A DNA stretch of 49,400 nt. Source: an uncultured Bacteroidales bacterium (GTDB lineage: Bacteria; Bacteroidota; Bacteroidia; Bacteroidales; Coprobacteraceae). Shown piece after piece: positions 7,526-16,779 of the stretch (within the stretch, counting starts at the first letter, position 1; each line of letters opens with the position of its first letter). Both the position numbers and the translations under genes were made by a program. Under the pieces are notes generated by a model. That model did not search any database. It saw only the letters and a list, made by a program, of their open reading frames with translations, and was not told the origin of the DNA. The stretch is taken from assembly GCA_949297285.1 (NCBI GenBank), contig CASFRL010000066.1, forward strand, positions 1-49,400. The letters run 5' to 3'.

Positions 7526-8272
7526 TTAGAACTTAAAACCTTGTTCCTTGATTGTTTTTAAAAATACCTCCGAGAAATATTCATTATCTTCCTTTTTATA
7601 GCGTATATCCGTAAATACTTGGGCTAAAGTCTTTTTATTATTCTCTTTAATAAATTTCAGGTTTGCTGCAAGATTTTCTTTGTCTCGATATAAGCGATCG
7701 ATATCATCGCGCGTATAATCCCGGTATTTTTCTTGATGTATGACGGCCTCCAAGGGAAGTCGTTCTACCTGTTCCGGAATTTCAGAAGGATAGCCGACCG
7801 TGATTGTTGTTACCGGAACAACATATTTGGGTAACTGTAATGTTTCGATAATTTGAGGCGCATTATAAGTCGTTGTTCCGAGGTAGCATATGCCTAATCC
7901 TGCAAATTCGGCTACCGTACAAAATTGTTGGGCAAAGATGAGCGCATCGATTGCAGCCGTAAAAAATGACTGGAAGTTGTCATATCCCTGTTTGGCATCC
8001 CGCCAATCGCACCATTTGATAAAACGGTTGAAATCTGCACAAAATGTGAGAACGACCGGAGCCGAAGTTACGGTCGGTTGGTTGAAATGGGCTGGGGCCA
8101 ATTTCTCTTTCATCTCCTTGTCCCGGGTAATAATTACGCTGTACAATTGCATATTGCCTGTTGTTGAAACCCGGCATGCTGTCTCGATAAGTTCGTTCAA
8201 TAACTTTTCAGGAATATCTTCCTGAGAATATTTGCGGATAGTTCTTCTTTGTTTTAATTCTTCGAATAGCAT
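7526..8272 (-). CDS. Nitroreductase family FMN-dependent oxidoreductase
   Basis: This is a 248-residue protein of the nitroreductase fold, likely an NAD(P)H-dependent flavoprotein in the cytoplasm. The N-terminal FMN phosphate-binding motif RRTIRKYS (9-16) is clear, followed by PEKLLNELIETACRVSTTGNMQ, the usual second FMN contact. The region FAGLGICYLGTTTYNAPQIIETLQLPKYVVPVTTITVGYP is the family core (about 140-180). The C-terminal 60 residues form an extra helical extension typical of the NfsA/FRP branch. The physiological substrate cannot be read from sequence. It is monocistronic, converging on dnaA and divergent from the gene at 8618. Confidence 0.88.
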   Translation of the reverse strand: MLFEELKQRRTIRKYSQEDIPEKLLNELIETACRVSTTGNMQLYSVIITRDKEMKEKLAPAHFNQPTVTSAPVVLTFCADFNRFIKWCDWRDAKQGYDNFQSFFTAAIDALIFAQQFCTVAEFAGLGICYLGTTTYNAPQIIETLQLPKYVVPVTTITVGYPSEIPEQVERLPLEAVIHQEKYRDYTRDDIDRLYRDKENLAANLKFIKENNKKTLAQVFTDIRYKKEDNEYFSEVFLKTIKEQGFKF

Positions 8273-8617
8273 AAATTCTCTTTTTTACAATAAAATAATA
8301 CGGAAAGGGAAGAGCAACAGCAAACGAAAAAATAGTTTTCAAATTGATCTATGCTGAGCCATCTTCCTATATTCTTCAAATATACGAAATAAAATTGAGA
8401 GAATAATTTTATCCGGATTATCTGCATTCTTTTAAAATAAATGCACCGTCTTTTACCGGATAAGAGAATGGTATTAAAGAAAACATGGAGATGTAGTTGC
8501 TGAACGGAAATATTCTTTCCGGCATGTGTCGCAGGCTGAGTAATCTCAACTTCCGGTTCGATCGGAGAGAATCATTTTTTTTCTTATCTTTGGTTTTGAA
8601 TTCTAATTATTTGTTCT
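8273..8617. other. Divergent intergenic region
   Basis: About 345 bases between two divergent genes. It holds a nested imperfect hairpin, with ttatccgg (8409-8416) against ccggataa (8456-8463) and tgcatt against aatgca inside it, and a promoter box for the plus-strand gene at 8585-8592. I see no small gene. Confidence 0.5.
8585..8592 (+). promoter_or_regulatory. Promoter -7 box for the AdoHcyase-like gene
   Basis: TATCTTTG, an exact match to TAnnTTTG, lies 26 bases before the ATG at 8618. The -33 region has only TTCG in roughly the right place. Confidence 0.5.
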
Positions 8618-9685
8618 ATGAATCTGGCTCCGATTGTTGAATTATTGAAAAATACTTATTCTGTAAAAGAGTATCCTGCTTTAGAAGCTCAACGTGTGCA
8701 GTGGCAAGAAACACAGCCTCTTGCCGGACTTCATGTATTGGATGCAACACCGGTATATCGCAATACCTTATTGAAATATTGTGCGTTATTGGCAGCCGGA
8801 GCTCATCTCACAGTCGGAATTTCATCGGTTATGTCCTATGACCCGAATATCGTGCAATTGTTACAAAAATGTGGTATTCCGGTTTGTTCGGCAGATGACT
8901 GCAAAAAAGAACTTTCGTTCGATCTGATTCTTGATTGTGCCGGATCTTTTTCTTTTCTGACACCTCGCATCGGTTATGTAGAACTGACGCGGAGCGGTGC
9001 CGACTCATATTCTCGGAATCAACGTCCGGTATTTTTTGCCGATGGCGGTAAAATCAAGCGTATTGAAACTTGTCTGGGAACCGGCGAAAGCTATTTCCGT
9101 ACCATGAAACAGTTGGGGTATGATGACTGGAAGGGGCGTCGTCTTGTCCTTTTTGGCTGTGGAAAGGTCGGTACAGGTATTCTTTATTATGCCCATAAAG
9201 TCGGAGCCAAAACAACTGTGGTTACAGACCTGACCTGTTTGTCGGACTCTGTTAAAGGTTATGCCGAGGCGTTTATCGATTATCGAGATCGGCAGTCGCT
9301 TTTGAAAGTCCTTCGAGAGGCGTATGCCGTAGTTACAGCAACCGGAGTGCGTAATGCATTGATCGATATACCGGCAGATGTATGGAATGAAAGCGGGGCT
9401 TTATTGGCCAATATGGGTGTTGAAGACGAGTGGGGGCCACAAGTCGCTCCACAAAGAGTTTTGAATGGCAAACATACGTTGAATTTTATTTTAGAAGAAC
9501 CCACCCAGTTACGTTATATCGATGCAACGATGGCTTTGCATAATACCGGAGCTCTCTATTTAAAAGAGCAACACTTGCCTGAACAGTATCGTTTTATCTT
9601 GCCTCCGGTTGAGTTGGAAGAAGAGATACTGTCTGTCACTCGTCGTAATGGTTTGTTGGGCGATGATTTGAATTTTATCGGGTAG
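8618..9685 (+). CDS. Adenosylhomocysteinase-like NAD-binding protein, divergent
   Basis: At 355 residues the layout resembles S-adenosylhomocysteine hydrolase but is about 80-120 residues shorter. Residues 38-75 (LHVLDATPVYRNTLLKYCALLAAGAHLTVG) correspond to the SAHH block HMTIQTAVLIETL. A Rossmann NAD site follows at about 178-198 (LFGCGKVGTGILYYAHKVGA). Aligned by eye on the shared GES/RES anchor, the SAHH catalytic segment TKSKFDN is replaced by KIKRIET, so the catalytic Lys and Asp are not conserved in place, and the C-terminal PDRYRY signature is absent. It may act on a related nucleoside thioether or be a different oxidoreductase. It converges on, and overlaps by 11 bases, an SAH/MTA deaminase-like gene, which hints at a shared substrate family. 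Confidence 0.65.
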   Translation: MNLAPIVELLKNTYSVKEYPALEAQRVQWQETQPLAGLHVLDATPVYRNTLLKYCALLAAGAHLTVGISSVMSYDPNIVQLLQKCGIPVCSADDCKKELSFDLILDCAGSFSFLTPRIGYVELTRSGADSYSRNQRPVFFADGGKIKRIETCLGTGESYFRTMKQLGYDDWKGRRLVLFGCGKVGTGILYYAHKVGAKTTVVTDLTCLSDSVKGYAEAFIDYRDRQSLLKVLREAYAVVTATGVRNALIDIPADVWNESGALLANMGVEDEWGPQVAPQRVLNGKHTLNFILEEPTQLRYIDATMALHNTGALYLKEQHLPEQYRFILPPVELEEEILSVTRRNGLLGDDLNFIG

Positions 9686-10949
9686 CATGGGCTATACGGG
9701 CAGATATTTCTTTGGCCTCTTCCAATATTTCTTCTTCTTTTTCTATTTTTCGTCCCTGCATCAAAATTTGTCCGTCACAGATAACCGTGTCGATCAATGA
9801 ACTGTTTGCGGCATATACCCAATTGCTCTGACTGTTGAACATTGGAGTCATCGAGGCTTCATTATTGCGCACCAGTAACAGATCGGCGACTTTTCCCTCA
9901 GCTATCTCTCCGGCATTCAACCCGAATGTCTCGGCTCCGGCACAAGTAGCCATGTGCAGCACTTGGTTTGCCGAAAGCGCCTGCGGTCCGGAAGATACTT
10001 TGCCCAATAATGCTGCGATTTTCATCTCTTCACGCATATCCAGATTATTGTTCGAGGAGCAACCGTCGGTCCCTAAAACTACGTGACATCCGGCATCCAA
10101 CATTTTTTGTATCGGGGCAATTCCCGATGCAAGTTTCATGTTACTGACCGGACAGTGGGCAATGGCTACTTTTCGGTCGGCCAGTAAACGGATGTCTTCA
10201 TCGGTCACGTGGACAACATGGGCTGCGATTACATCGTTCCCTAAGAATCCCAGTTTTTCCAAATAGGCAACCGGGGTACAGCCATGTGTTTTCAAGCAAT
10301 TATCTACCTCTCCCTGAGTTTCGCATAAGTGTATATGCAATTTCATGTTCAAGCGGCGTGCGGTATCGGCACAGCGTCGTAAAAGTTTTTCTCCTACCGA
10401 GTAGATCGCATGCGGAGCTACCGAAAGTGTCACTCGGGAATTTTGTCGTGAAAAATTTTCTAAGAGATCAAAACTTTTTTCTCTTTCTTCATCCGGTTGC
10501 GAATCAATGAATAAAACCCCTAAAGCTCCTCGTAATCCCATGGCATGAACAACCGGAAGCGCAATTTCCTCTTTCCAATACATATCGTTGAAGCATACGG
10601 TCCCCGATTTGATCATTTCGAGACAAGCCAATTGCACACCGATGCGGATATGTTCGTCGGTAAATGTCGCCTCAGCCGGCCAGATGTGTTGTTCCAACCA
10701 CTCCATAAGAGGCAGGTCATCGGCAAATCCTCTTAACAAGGTCATGGCCGCATGGTTGTGCATATTATAGAATGCGGGATATATACTCATGCCTTTAGCA
10801 TCGATATGATGCTCTGCTGTGGTTTGATGTGTCGTGGCAGTTTTCAGGTGAGGTGTAATCCGGCGTATTGTGTTCCCTTCTATGTAAAGGTCGATAGCGT
10901 TTCCATTCAAAGAGGCGTTTTGGATGAAAATAGTATGAGGAGTATTCAT
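9675..10949 (-). CDS. Amidohydrolase, SAH/MTA deaminase-like
   Basis: This is a 424-residue metal-dependent hydrolase of the amidohydrolase superfamily. The first metal ligands are His64 and His66 in NMHNHAAM. Further ligands lie in LHIHLCET and AHVVHVTDEDI, then HCPVSNMKLASG, and the catalytic Asp is in LGTDGCSSNNNLDMREEM. This set, with the substrate-binding SNMKLASGIAP segment, is that of 5'-methylthioadenosine/S-adenosylhomocysteine deaminases. These convert SAH to S-inosylhomocysteine, or MTA to methylthioinosine. Guanine or other deaminases of the same branch are possible, and the substrate is inferred. Its stop overlaps the 3' end of the SAHH-like gene on the other strand by 11 bases. 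Confidence 0.8.
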   Translation of the reverse strand: MNTPHTIFIQNASLNGNAIDLYIEGNTIRRITPHLKTATTHQTTAEHHIDAKGMSIYPAFYNMHNHAAMTLLRGFADDLPLMEWLEQHIWPAEATFTDEHIRIGVQLACLEMIKSGTVCFNDMYWKEEIALPVVHAMGLRGALGVLFIDSQPDEEREKSFDLLENFSRQNSRVTLSVAPHAIYSVGEKLLRRCADTARRLNMKLHIHLCETQGEVDNCLKTHGCTPVAYLEKLGFLGNDVIAAHVVHVTDEDIRLLADRKVAIAHCPVSNMKLASGIAPIQKMLDAGCHVVLGTDGCSSNNNLDMREEMKIAALLGKVSSGPQALSANQVLHMATCAGAETFGLNAGEIAEGKVADLLLVRNNEASMTPMFNSQSNWVYAANSSLIDTVICDGQILMQGRKIEKEEEILEEAKEISARIAHATR

Positions 10950-11377
10950 TCTCTTTTGTTTTAACGTTCAAAGATACATTTTTTATAGATTTATTTACCG
11001 CCGTTTTGAGGAAATTTTTATGAAGATTTTCAAGACTGAGTATAAAATAGGTATTCTTTTTTCGGTTTGTTGTCGTGATCGGAAAAGAAAACTTGTAGCT
11101 TGACGGAATATGCCGTTGTTATGGGCATGTTTGATGCCTCTTTATATGGTTTGTTGTAGTTTTGGAAAACTTTTTAAAATAGTAAAAAATGTAATTATAA
11201 GAATATCAGTATATTAACTTTTTAAAACGGAAAACTTTTATATTGTTGATAAATAATTAGTTTTTTATTTGTGAAAATAAGATGTTTTCTATAAACTTGC
11301 AAAATCAAATTTTTTTTCTGTCAATCAATATCGGGAACTTAATTTAAAACACAAAAACTACTTAAATTCAAAACACT
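10950..11377. other. Divergent intergenic region upstream of the class II RNR gene
   Basis: About 430 AT-rich bases. It contains a good promoter (11270-11301) and two copies of a ggaaaactttt-like string (near 11163 and 11231). I looked for a cobalamin riboswitch upstream of this B12-dependent enzyme and saw no B12-box-like conserved core. No clear NrdR box was seen either. A small hairpin (acgg/ccgt near 11103-11118) has no evident role. Confidence 0.45.
11270..11301 (+). promoter_or_regulatory. Promoter of the class II RNR gene
   Basis: TTTG at 11270-11273, exactly 20 bases, then TAAACTTG at 11294-11301 (one mismatch to TAnnTTTG). Spacing and elements fit the Bacteroidetes housekeeping promoter and predict a leader of about 70 bases. 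Confidence 0.6.
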
Positions 11378-13900
11378 GTGGAATCTAAAATTTACACTTA
11401 TGATGAAGCTTTCGATGCTTCATTGAAGTATTTCAAAGGAGATGAACTTGCTGCCCGAGTATGGGTAAACAAGTATGCACTTAAAGATTCTTATGGAAAT
11501 ATCTATGAAAAAGACCCCAATGAAATGCATCACCGTTTGGCAGGTGAGATCGCAAGAATTGAAAAAAGGTATCCTAATCCGCTTACCGAAGATCAGTTGA
11601 TGGATCTTTTCAAAGATTTTCGATACATCGTTCCCCAAGGAAGTCCGATGAGCGGTATAGGAAACAATTTTCAAATAGGATCTCTATCGAATTGTTTTGT
11701 TATTGGAATGGACGGTTCGGCCGACTCGTACGGAGGCATTATAAAAATAGATGAGGAACAAGTGCAGTTGATGAAAAGACGTGGTGGAGTAGGGCACGAC
11801 TTGTCTCATATTCGTCCCAAAGGTTCTCCGGTAAAGAACTCAGCATTGACCTCGACCGGTCTGGTTCCTTTCATGGAACGTTATTCCAATTCTACACGTG
11901 AAGTCGCACAAGACGGTCGTCGTGGCGCTTTGATGCTGAGCGTATCGATTAAGCACCCCGATTCAGAGGCTTTTATTGATGCAAAAATGACAGAGGGCAA
12001 AGTGACCGGAGCAAATGTTTCTGTCAAAATCAGCGATGATTTTATGGAAGCTGCCATTGCTGGAAAACCTTTTATTCAACAATATCCCATCCATTCGGAT
12101 AATCCTAAGGTGACCAAAGAGGTCGATGCACAAGCTATTTGGAAAAAAATTGTTCACAATGCTTGGAAATCGGCCGAACCGGGAGTCCTTTTCTGGGATA
12201 CGATTCTTCGGGAGTCTGTACCCGATTGCTATGCCGATCTGGGATTTGAGACCGTTTCTACCAACCCTTGCGGAGAAATACCTTTGTGTCCTTATGACAG
12301 TTGCCGTTTGTTGGCAATCAACTTATACTCTTATGTTGTAAATCCATTTACCGACAAAGCATATTTCGATTTTGATTTGTTCCGGAAACATGTTATGCTT
12401 GCACAGCGTATCATGGATGATATTATCGATTTGGAAATGGAGAAAATCGATAAAATACTGGACAAAGTTCATTCTGATCCTGAATTGGATGAAGTAAAAC
12501 ATACCGAGTTGCATCTTTGGGAGAAAATTCGTGCCAAAACTTTGAAAGGCCGCCGTACCGGTGTGGGAACAACTGCCGAGGGAGATATGTTGGCCGCTCT
12601 TGGTTTGCAGTATGGGACAGAAAAAGCAACCGAATTTTCAGAACAAGTTCATAAGGCATTGGCATTGGCTGCATATAATTCTTCTGTTCAAATGGCAAAG
12701 GAGAGAGGAGCCTTTGAAATATTCGATGCAAAGAGAGAAGAAAAAAATCCATTTATCCAACGTCTGAAAGACGCCGATCCCGAACTTTATTCCAATATGG
12801 TGAAATATGGTCGTAGAAACATTGCCTGTTTGACGATTGCTCCTACCGGCACGACCAGTCTTATGACGCAGACGACCTCCGGTATAGAACCGGTATTCAT
12901 GCCGGTATATCGCCGACGCCGAAAAGTGAATCCGAACGATCCGGAGGTGCGTATCGATTTCGTTGACGAGTCGGGAGACGCTTATGAAGAATATGTCGTA
13001 TTCCATCATAAATTTGTAACATGGATGCAAACCAATGGTTATGAAGTGCGTTCTAAATATACCCAAGAAGAGATCGACGATTTAGTAGCGAAATCGCCAT
13101 ATTATAAAGCAACATCGAACGATGTCGATTGGTTGCAGAAAGTGCGCATGCAGGGACGTGTTCAAAAATGGGTCGACCATTCGATCAGTGTAACGATCAA
13201 TCTTCCGGCAGATGTAACCGAAGAGTTGGTAGGGCAGTTATATGTCGAAGCTTGGAAAAGCGGATGTAAAGGCTGTACGGTATATCGGGAAGGTTCTCGT
13301 GCCGGTGTTCTTTTGTCTACCAAAAAAGAAGATAAGAAAGTTCCGGTGCATATCGATCCCAAACGTCCGATAGAGTTGGATGCCGATGTTGTCCGTTTCC
13401 AGAACAATAAAGACAAATGGATTGCATTTATTGGATTGAAAGATGGAAATCCTTATGAAATCTTTACCGGTTTGGCAGATGATGAAGAAGGTCTTCTGCT
13501 CCCGAAAAATATTACAAAAGGGAAAATCATCAAAGCTATCGATGAAGACGGAAGCAAACATTATGATTTCCAATACCGGAACAAACGAGGTTATAAAACG
13601 ACGATCGAAGGACTTTCGGCCAAATTTAATCCCGAATATTGGAACTATGCAAAACTTATATCCGGCGTTTTGCGTTATGGTATGCCTATCGATCAAGTAT
13701 TGAAATTGATTTCCGGTCTTGAATTGGACAGCCAATCGATCAATACATGGAAAAACGGGGTAGAACGGGCGCTGAAAAAATATTTGCCGAATGGTACGAA
13801 AGCCAATGGACAGACTTGCCCTAATTGTGGACAGGAAACTCTTATTTACCAAGAAGGTTGCTTGATTTGTACCTCGTGTGGAACCTCTAAATGCGGATAA
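11378..13900 (+). CDS. nrdJ: Adenosylcobalamin-dependent ribonucleotide reductase (class II)
   Basis: This enzyme reduces ribonucleotides to deoxyribonucleotides with a radical generated from coenzyme B12, without oxygen and without a separate radical subunit. The 840-residue protein has the expected landmarks: a conserved Cys near 105 (SNCFVIG), the finger-loop STNPCGEIPLCPYDSC near 293-308 with the thiyl-radical Cys about 297, and TIAPTGTTSLMTQTTSGIEP, a phosphate-binding segment. A C-terminal four-Cys zinc ribbon (about 815-839: CPNCG...CLICTSCGTSKCG) recycles the active-site disulfide. The start is a GTG at 11378; the in-frame sequence upstream shows no better start. A strong terminator follows, so it is probably monocistronic. 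Confidence 0.95.
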   Translation: MESKIYTYDEAFDASLKYFKGDELAARVWVNKYALKDSYGNIYEKDPNEMHHRLAGEIARIEKRYPNPLTEDQLMDLFKDFRYIVPQGSPMSGIGNNFQIGSLSNCFVIGMDGSADSYGGIIKIDEEQVQLMKRRGGVGHDLSHIRPKGSPVKNSALTSTGLVPFMERYSNSTREVAQDGRRGALMLSVSIKHPDSEAFIDAKMTEGKVTGANVSVKISDDFMEAAIAGKPFIQQYPIHSDNPKVTKEVDAQAIWKKIVHNAWKSAEPGVLFWDTILRESVPDCYADLGFETVSTNPCGEIPLCPYDSCRLLAINLYSYVVNPFTDKAYFDFDLFRKHVMLAQRIMDDIIDLEMEKIDKILDKVHSDPELDEVKHTELHLWEKIRAKTLKGRRTGVGTTAEGDMLAALGLQYGTEKATEFSEQVHKALALAAYNSSVQMAKERGAFEIFDAKREEKNPFIQRLKDADPELYSNMVKYGRRNIACLTIAPTGTTSLMTQTTSGIEPVFMPVYRRRRKVNPNDPEVRIDFVDESGDAYEEYVVFHHKFVTWMQTNGYEVRSKYTQEEIDDLVAKSPYYKATSNDVDWLQKVRMQGRVQKWVDHSISVTINLPADVTEELVGQLYVEAWKSGCKGCTVYREGSRAGVLLSTKKEDKKVPVHIDPKRPIELDADVVRFQNNKDKWIAFIGLKDGNPYEIFTGLADDEEGLLLPKNITKGKIIKAIDEDGSKHYDFQYRNKRGYKTTIEGLSAKFNPEYWNYAKLISGVLRYGMPIDQVLKLISGLELDSQSINTWKNGVERALKKYLPNGTKANGQTCPNCGQETLIYQEGCLICTSCGTSKCG

Positions 13901-13934
13901 GCTGTATTTAATATTTATATATAACATGATTCAT

Positions 13935-13964
13935 AAAAAAGACGGACTTGGGTTCGTCTTTTTT
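13935..13964 (+). terminator. Terminator of nrdJ
   Basis: A 13-bp stem with one G-T pair (13935-13947 with 13952-13964) around a 4-base loop, flanked by a run of A and a run of T. It is 35 bases after the nrdJ stop. Confidence 0.85.
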
Positions 13965-14002
13965 TTGTTTCGTCTCACTATCTTTCGAAAAAATAGTTTT
14001 TG

Positions 14003-14010
14003 TATTTTTG
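14003..14010 (+). promoter_or_regulatory. Promoter -7 box of the 4-alpha-glucanotransferase gene
   Basis: TATTTTTG fits TAnnTTTG and sits 25 bases before the ATG at 14035, directly after the nrdJ terminator. No convincing -33 element is seen. Confidence 0.45.
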
Positions 14011-14034
14011 GAAATGATATAATGACTCATTTGA

Positions 14035-16725
14035 ATGACTATGAAAATCATATTTAAAATAGAATACCACACCCGTTGGGGGCAAGAATTATATGTAACC
14101 GGAAATCTTCCGATTCTCGGCGACTTTCGGAGGGAGAAAGCCATACCGATGCATTACGATGGCAATGGACTATGGTCTTTGGCGTTGGATATGCAGGATA
14201 TTCCTTCCGGATTTGATTATTGTTATTGGGTAAAGGACGACGACCGTCTTTGTGATCGGGAGTGGGGAAACCCGCACCATTTTGTGCCGGATGCGTTGTG
14301 CCATACCTATTATTTATGCGATGTTTGGCAGAATATGCCGCTTGACAGCTCCTATTATTCATCGGCTTTTAATCAGGTAATTTGGGCTCGTCATCAAGAT
14401 AAGGCAGGAGTTTTGCCGTCATACACTTCTGCTGTAACGTGTCAGGTATATGCCCCGGCGGTTCATCCGGATGAAGTTGTTGCTTTAATCGGAACAATGA
14501 TCTCCGACACCTGGAATCTTGAGGATGCCATAATCATGGACGATACACACTTCCCATTATGGGAAGCCGTGTTGGATGCTTCGACCTTAAAATCTCCGGC
14601 CGAGTATAAATTCTTGATTATGAAAAAAGATACTCGTGATGTGGTTATGTGGGAGAACGGAGAAAATCGAATTATGGAAATCCCTGCAATAAAACCGGGC
14701 GAACATATTGTTTTCTCCGGATTGAGGGGAAATTTTTCCCGGTCGTTATGGAGAGGAGCCGGAGTTGCAATCCCGGTTTTTTCGTTACGCTCAGAAAAAG
14801 GGTGGGGAATAGGAGAGTTTCTCGATCTGAAAAAAATGGTCGACTGGGCTGTTCGTACAAAACAACGGTTTATACAGATACTTCCGGTAAACGATACGAC
14901 GATGACCCATACGTGGCTCGACTCATATCCGTATAGGGCAAATTCTATATTCGCCCTTCATCCGGCATATTTGCGTGTGACAGAAATAGGGCGGTTAAAA
15001 GATGCAAGCGTTATGTCGGCCTATGAAAAACGAGCTGCCGAATTGAACGCTTTGCCGGAAGTTGACTACGAACAAGTAACCCGCCTGAAATGGGAATATT
15101 TAAAAGCCATCTTTTCGCAACTTGGCAAGAAAACGTTGGCAACATCGGCTTTCAAGAAATTCTTTGAGGCCAACAGAGATTGGCTGCAACCCTATTCTGC
15201 ATATTGTTGTTTGCGTGATATATATCAAACGCCGGATTTTAGAAAATGGGAAAAACATTCGGTTTTTGATCCGGAAGCAATATCTGCTTTTTGTGCTCCC
15301 GAAAGCGCTTATTATGATGATGTATGTTTGCACTATTTTGTGCAATATCATCTTCATAAGCAACTTCTCGAGGTTAGAAATTATGCCCACGATAAAGGCG
15401 TAGTACTCAAAGGAGATATTCCTATCGGAGTGAGCCGGGACAGCATGGATGCCTGGTCGCATCCCGATTTGTTCTATATGGATTCTCAAGCCGGTGCTCC
15501 ACCCGATGATTTTTCCGTAGAGGGACAAAACTGGGGATTCCCGACATACAATTGGAACGAGATCGCTAAAGACGACTATGCATGGTGGAAGGCCCGGTTT
15601 CGCAAAATGGCAGAATATTTCGATGCTTACCGTATAGATCATATATTGGGATTTTTCAGAATATGGGAGATTCCGGAGAGTGCCGTACAAGGATTATTAG
15701 GCCATTTTAATCCGGCCATTCCTTTTTCGGCCGAAGACATGAAACCGTATGGCTTTTGTTTTGATGAAAACCGGCACGCCCGGCCGCATATCAAGGCAGA
15801 TCTGTTGCAAGACCTGTTTGGTGAATATGCGGAAGAAGCAAAACGTTGCTATTTGCATGAATGCGGATGTGGCGAATATGTCTTGAATTCTGATTTTGAT
15901 ACACAGAAAAAGATCGAAAATTATTTCCATGGAAAGGCCGATGCAAAAAACTTGCAGATAAAAGCTGCTCTTTTTGCGTTGACAGATGAGGTACTTTTTG
16001 TCGAAGACCCTCGGCAAAAACAGAAATACCATCCTTGTATTTCGGCCAAGCAAACCTACCTTTATAAATCGTTGACCGATCAAGAACGAGACTCTTATGA
16101 GCGTTTGCATGTCGATTTCTTTTATCATCGTCATGATGCTTTTTGGAAAAATGAAGCCATGAAAAAGTTGCCGCCGCTAATATCTTCTACAAAGATGCTG
16201 GTGTGTGGTGAAGATTTGGGTATGATACCGCACTCTGTTCCCGAGGTAATGGAAGCATTGCAGATTCTTTCTCTTGAGATACAACGGATGCCGAAAGAAC
16301 CTGACCGAGAATTTGGCGATGTAAGAAATTACCCGTATCTGTCGGTATGTACGACATCTACGCACGACATGTCAGGGATCAGAGCTTGGTGGGACGAAGA
16401 CCGAGATAAAACGCAACGTTACTATAACTCTGTTTTGCAAGAACAGGGAGAGGCCCCTGCGGATTGTGAACCGTGGATATGCGAAAAAATTTTGACAATG
16501 CACCTTCAATCACCATCGATGCTGGCCATCATTCCATTGCAAGATTGGTTCTCGATCGATAAGAATATCCGTCGGTGCAATCCGTCGGAAGAGCGGATAA
16601 ACGTACCGTCCGATCCGCGTAATTATTGGCATTATCGAATGCATATTACATTAGAAGAATTATTGCGGAATTCTGATTTTAATAAAAAAATATCAGATAT
16701 GGTAACGTTTAGCGGACGTGAATAA
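14035..16725 (+). CDS. malQ: 4-alpha-glucanotransferase (GH77) with two N-terminal CBM20 domains
   Basis: The enzyme moves alpha-1,4-glucan segments between acceptors in maltodextrin and glycogen metabolism. At 896 residues it is the large DPE2-type form. Two CBM20 starch-binding domains occupy about 1-105 and 125-230 (first: VTGNLPILGDFRREKAIPM). The GH77 barrel starts near 250 (FSLRSEKGWGIGEFLDL). The nucleophile lies in AYRIDHILGF near 531, the acid/base Glu in VCGEDLG near 724, and a third carboxylate in STHDM. The gap of about 190 residues between nucleophile and acid/base is much longer than in small MalQ enzymes and indicates the insertion typical of DPE2. A second ATG at 14041 is an equally possible start. 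A double GNAT gene follows after 54 bases. Confidence 0.92.
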   Translation: MTMKIIFKIEYHTRWGQELYVTGNLPILGDFRREKAIPMHYDGNGLWSLALDMQDIPSGFDYCYWVKDDDRLCDREWGNPHHFVPDALCHTYYLCDVWQNMPLDSSYYSSAFNQVIWARHQDKAGVLPSYTSAVTCQVYAPAVHPDEVVALIGTMISDTWNLEDAIIMDDTHFPLWEAVLDASTLKSPAEYKFLIMKKDTRDVVMWENGENRIMEIPAIKPGEHIVFSGLRGNFSRSLWRGAGVAIPVFSLRSEKGWGIGEFLDLKKMVDWAVRTKQRFIQILPVNDTTMTHTWLDSYPYRANSIFALHPAYLRVTEIGRLKDASVMSAYEKRAAELNALPEVDYEQVTRLKWEYLKAIFSQLGKKTLATSAFKKFFEANRDWLQPYSAYCCLRDIYQTPDFRKWEKHSVFDPEAISAFCAPESAYYDDVCLHYFVQYHLHKQLLEVRNYAHDKGVVLKGDIPIGVSRDSMDAWSHPDLFYMDSQAGAPPDDFSVEGQNWGFPTYNWNEIAKDDYAWWKARFRKMAEYFDAYRIDHILGFFRIWEIPESAVQGLLGHFNPAIPFSAEDMKPYGFCFDENRHARPHIKADLLQDLFGEYAEEAKRCYLHECGCGEYVLNSDFDTQKKIENYFHGKADAKNLQIKAALFALTDEVLFVEDPRQKQKYHPCISAKQTYLYKSLTDQERDSYERLHVDFFYHRHDAFWKNEAMKKLPPLISSTKMLVCGEDLGMIPHSVPEVMEALQILSLEIQRMPKEPDREFGDVRNYPYLSVCTTSTHDMSGIRAWWDEDRDKTQRYYNSVLQEQGEAPADCEPWICEKILTMHLQSPSMLAIIPLQDWFSIDKNIRRCNPSEERINVPSDPRNYWHYRMHITLEELLRNSDFNKKISDMVTFSGRE

Positions 16726-16779
16726 TCAGTCGGTCGAAAGAGTATCTGAAGTTCAGATTTGAGATAAAGGACAAAAAAT

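Noticed and set aside
10950..11377. Cobalamin riboswitch upstream of nrdJ
   Set aside because: The conserved B12-box core could not be found by eye. A covariance-model search would settle it.
14054..16365. Several long antisense frames inside the glucanotransferase gene
   Set aside because: They are shadows of a clearly coding strand with intact GH77 motifs.
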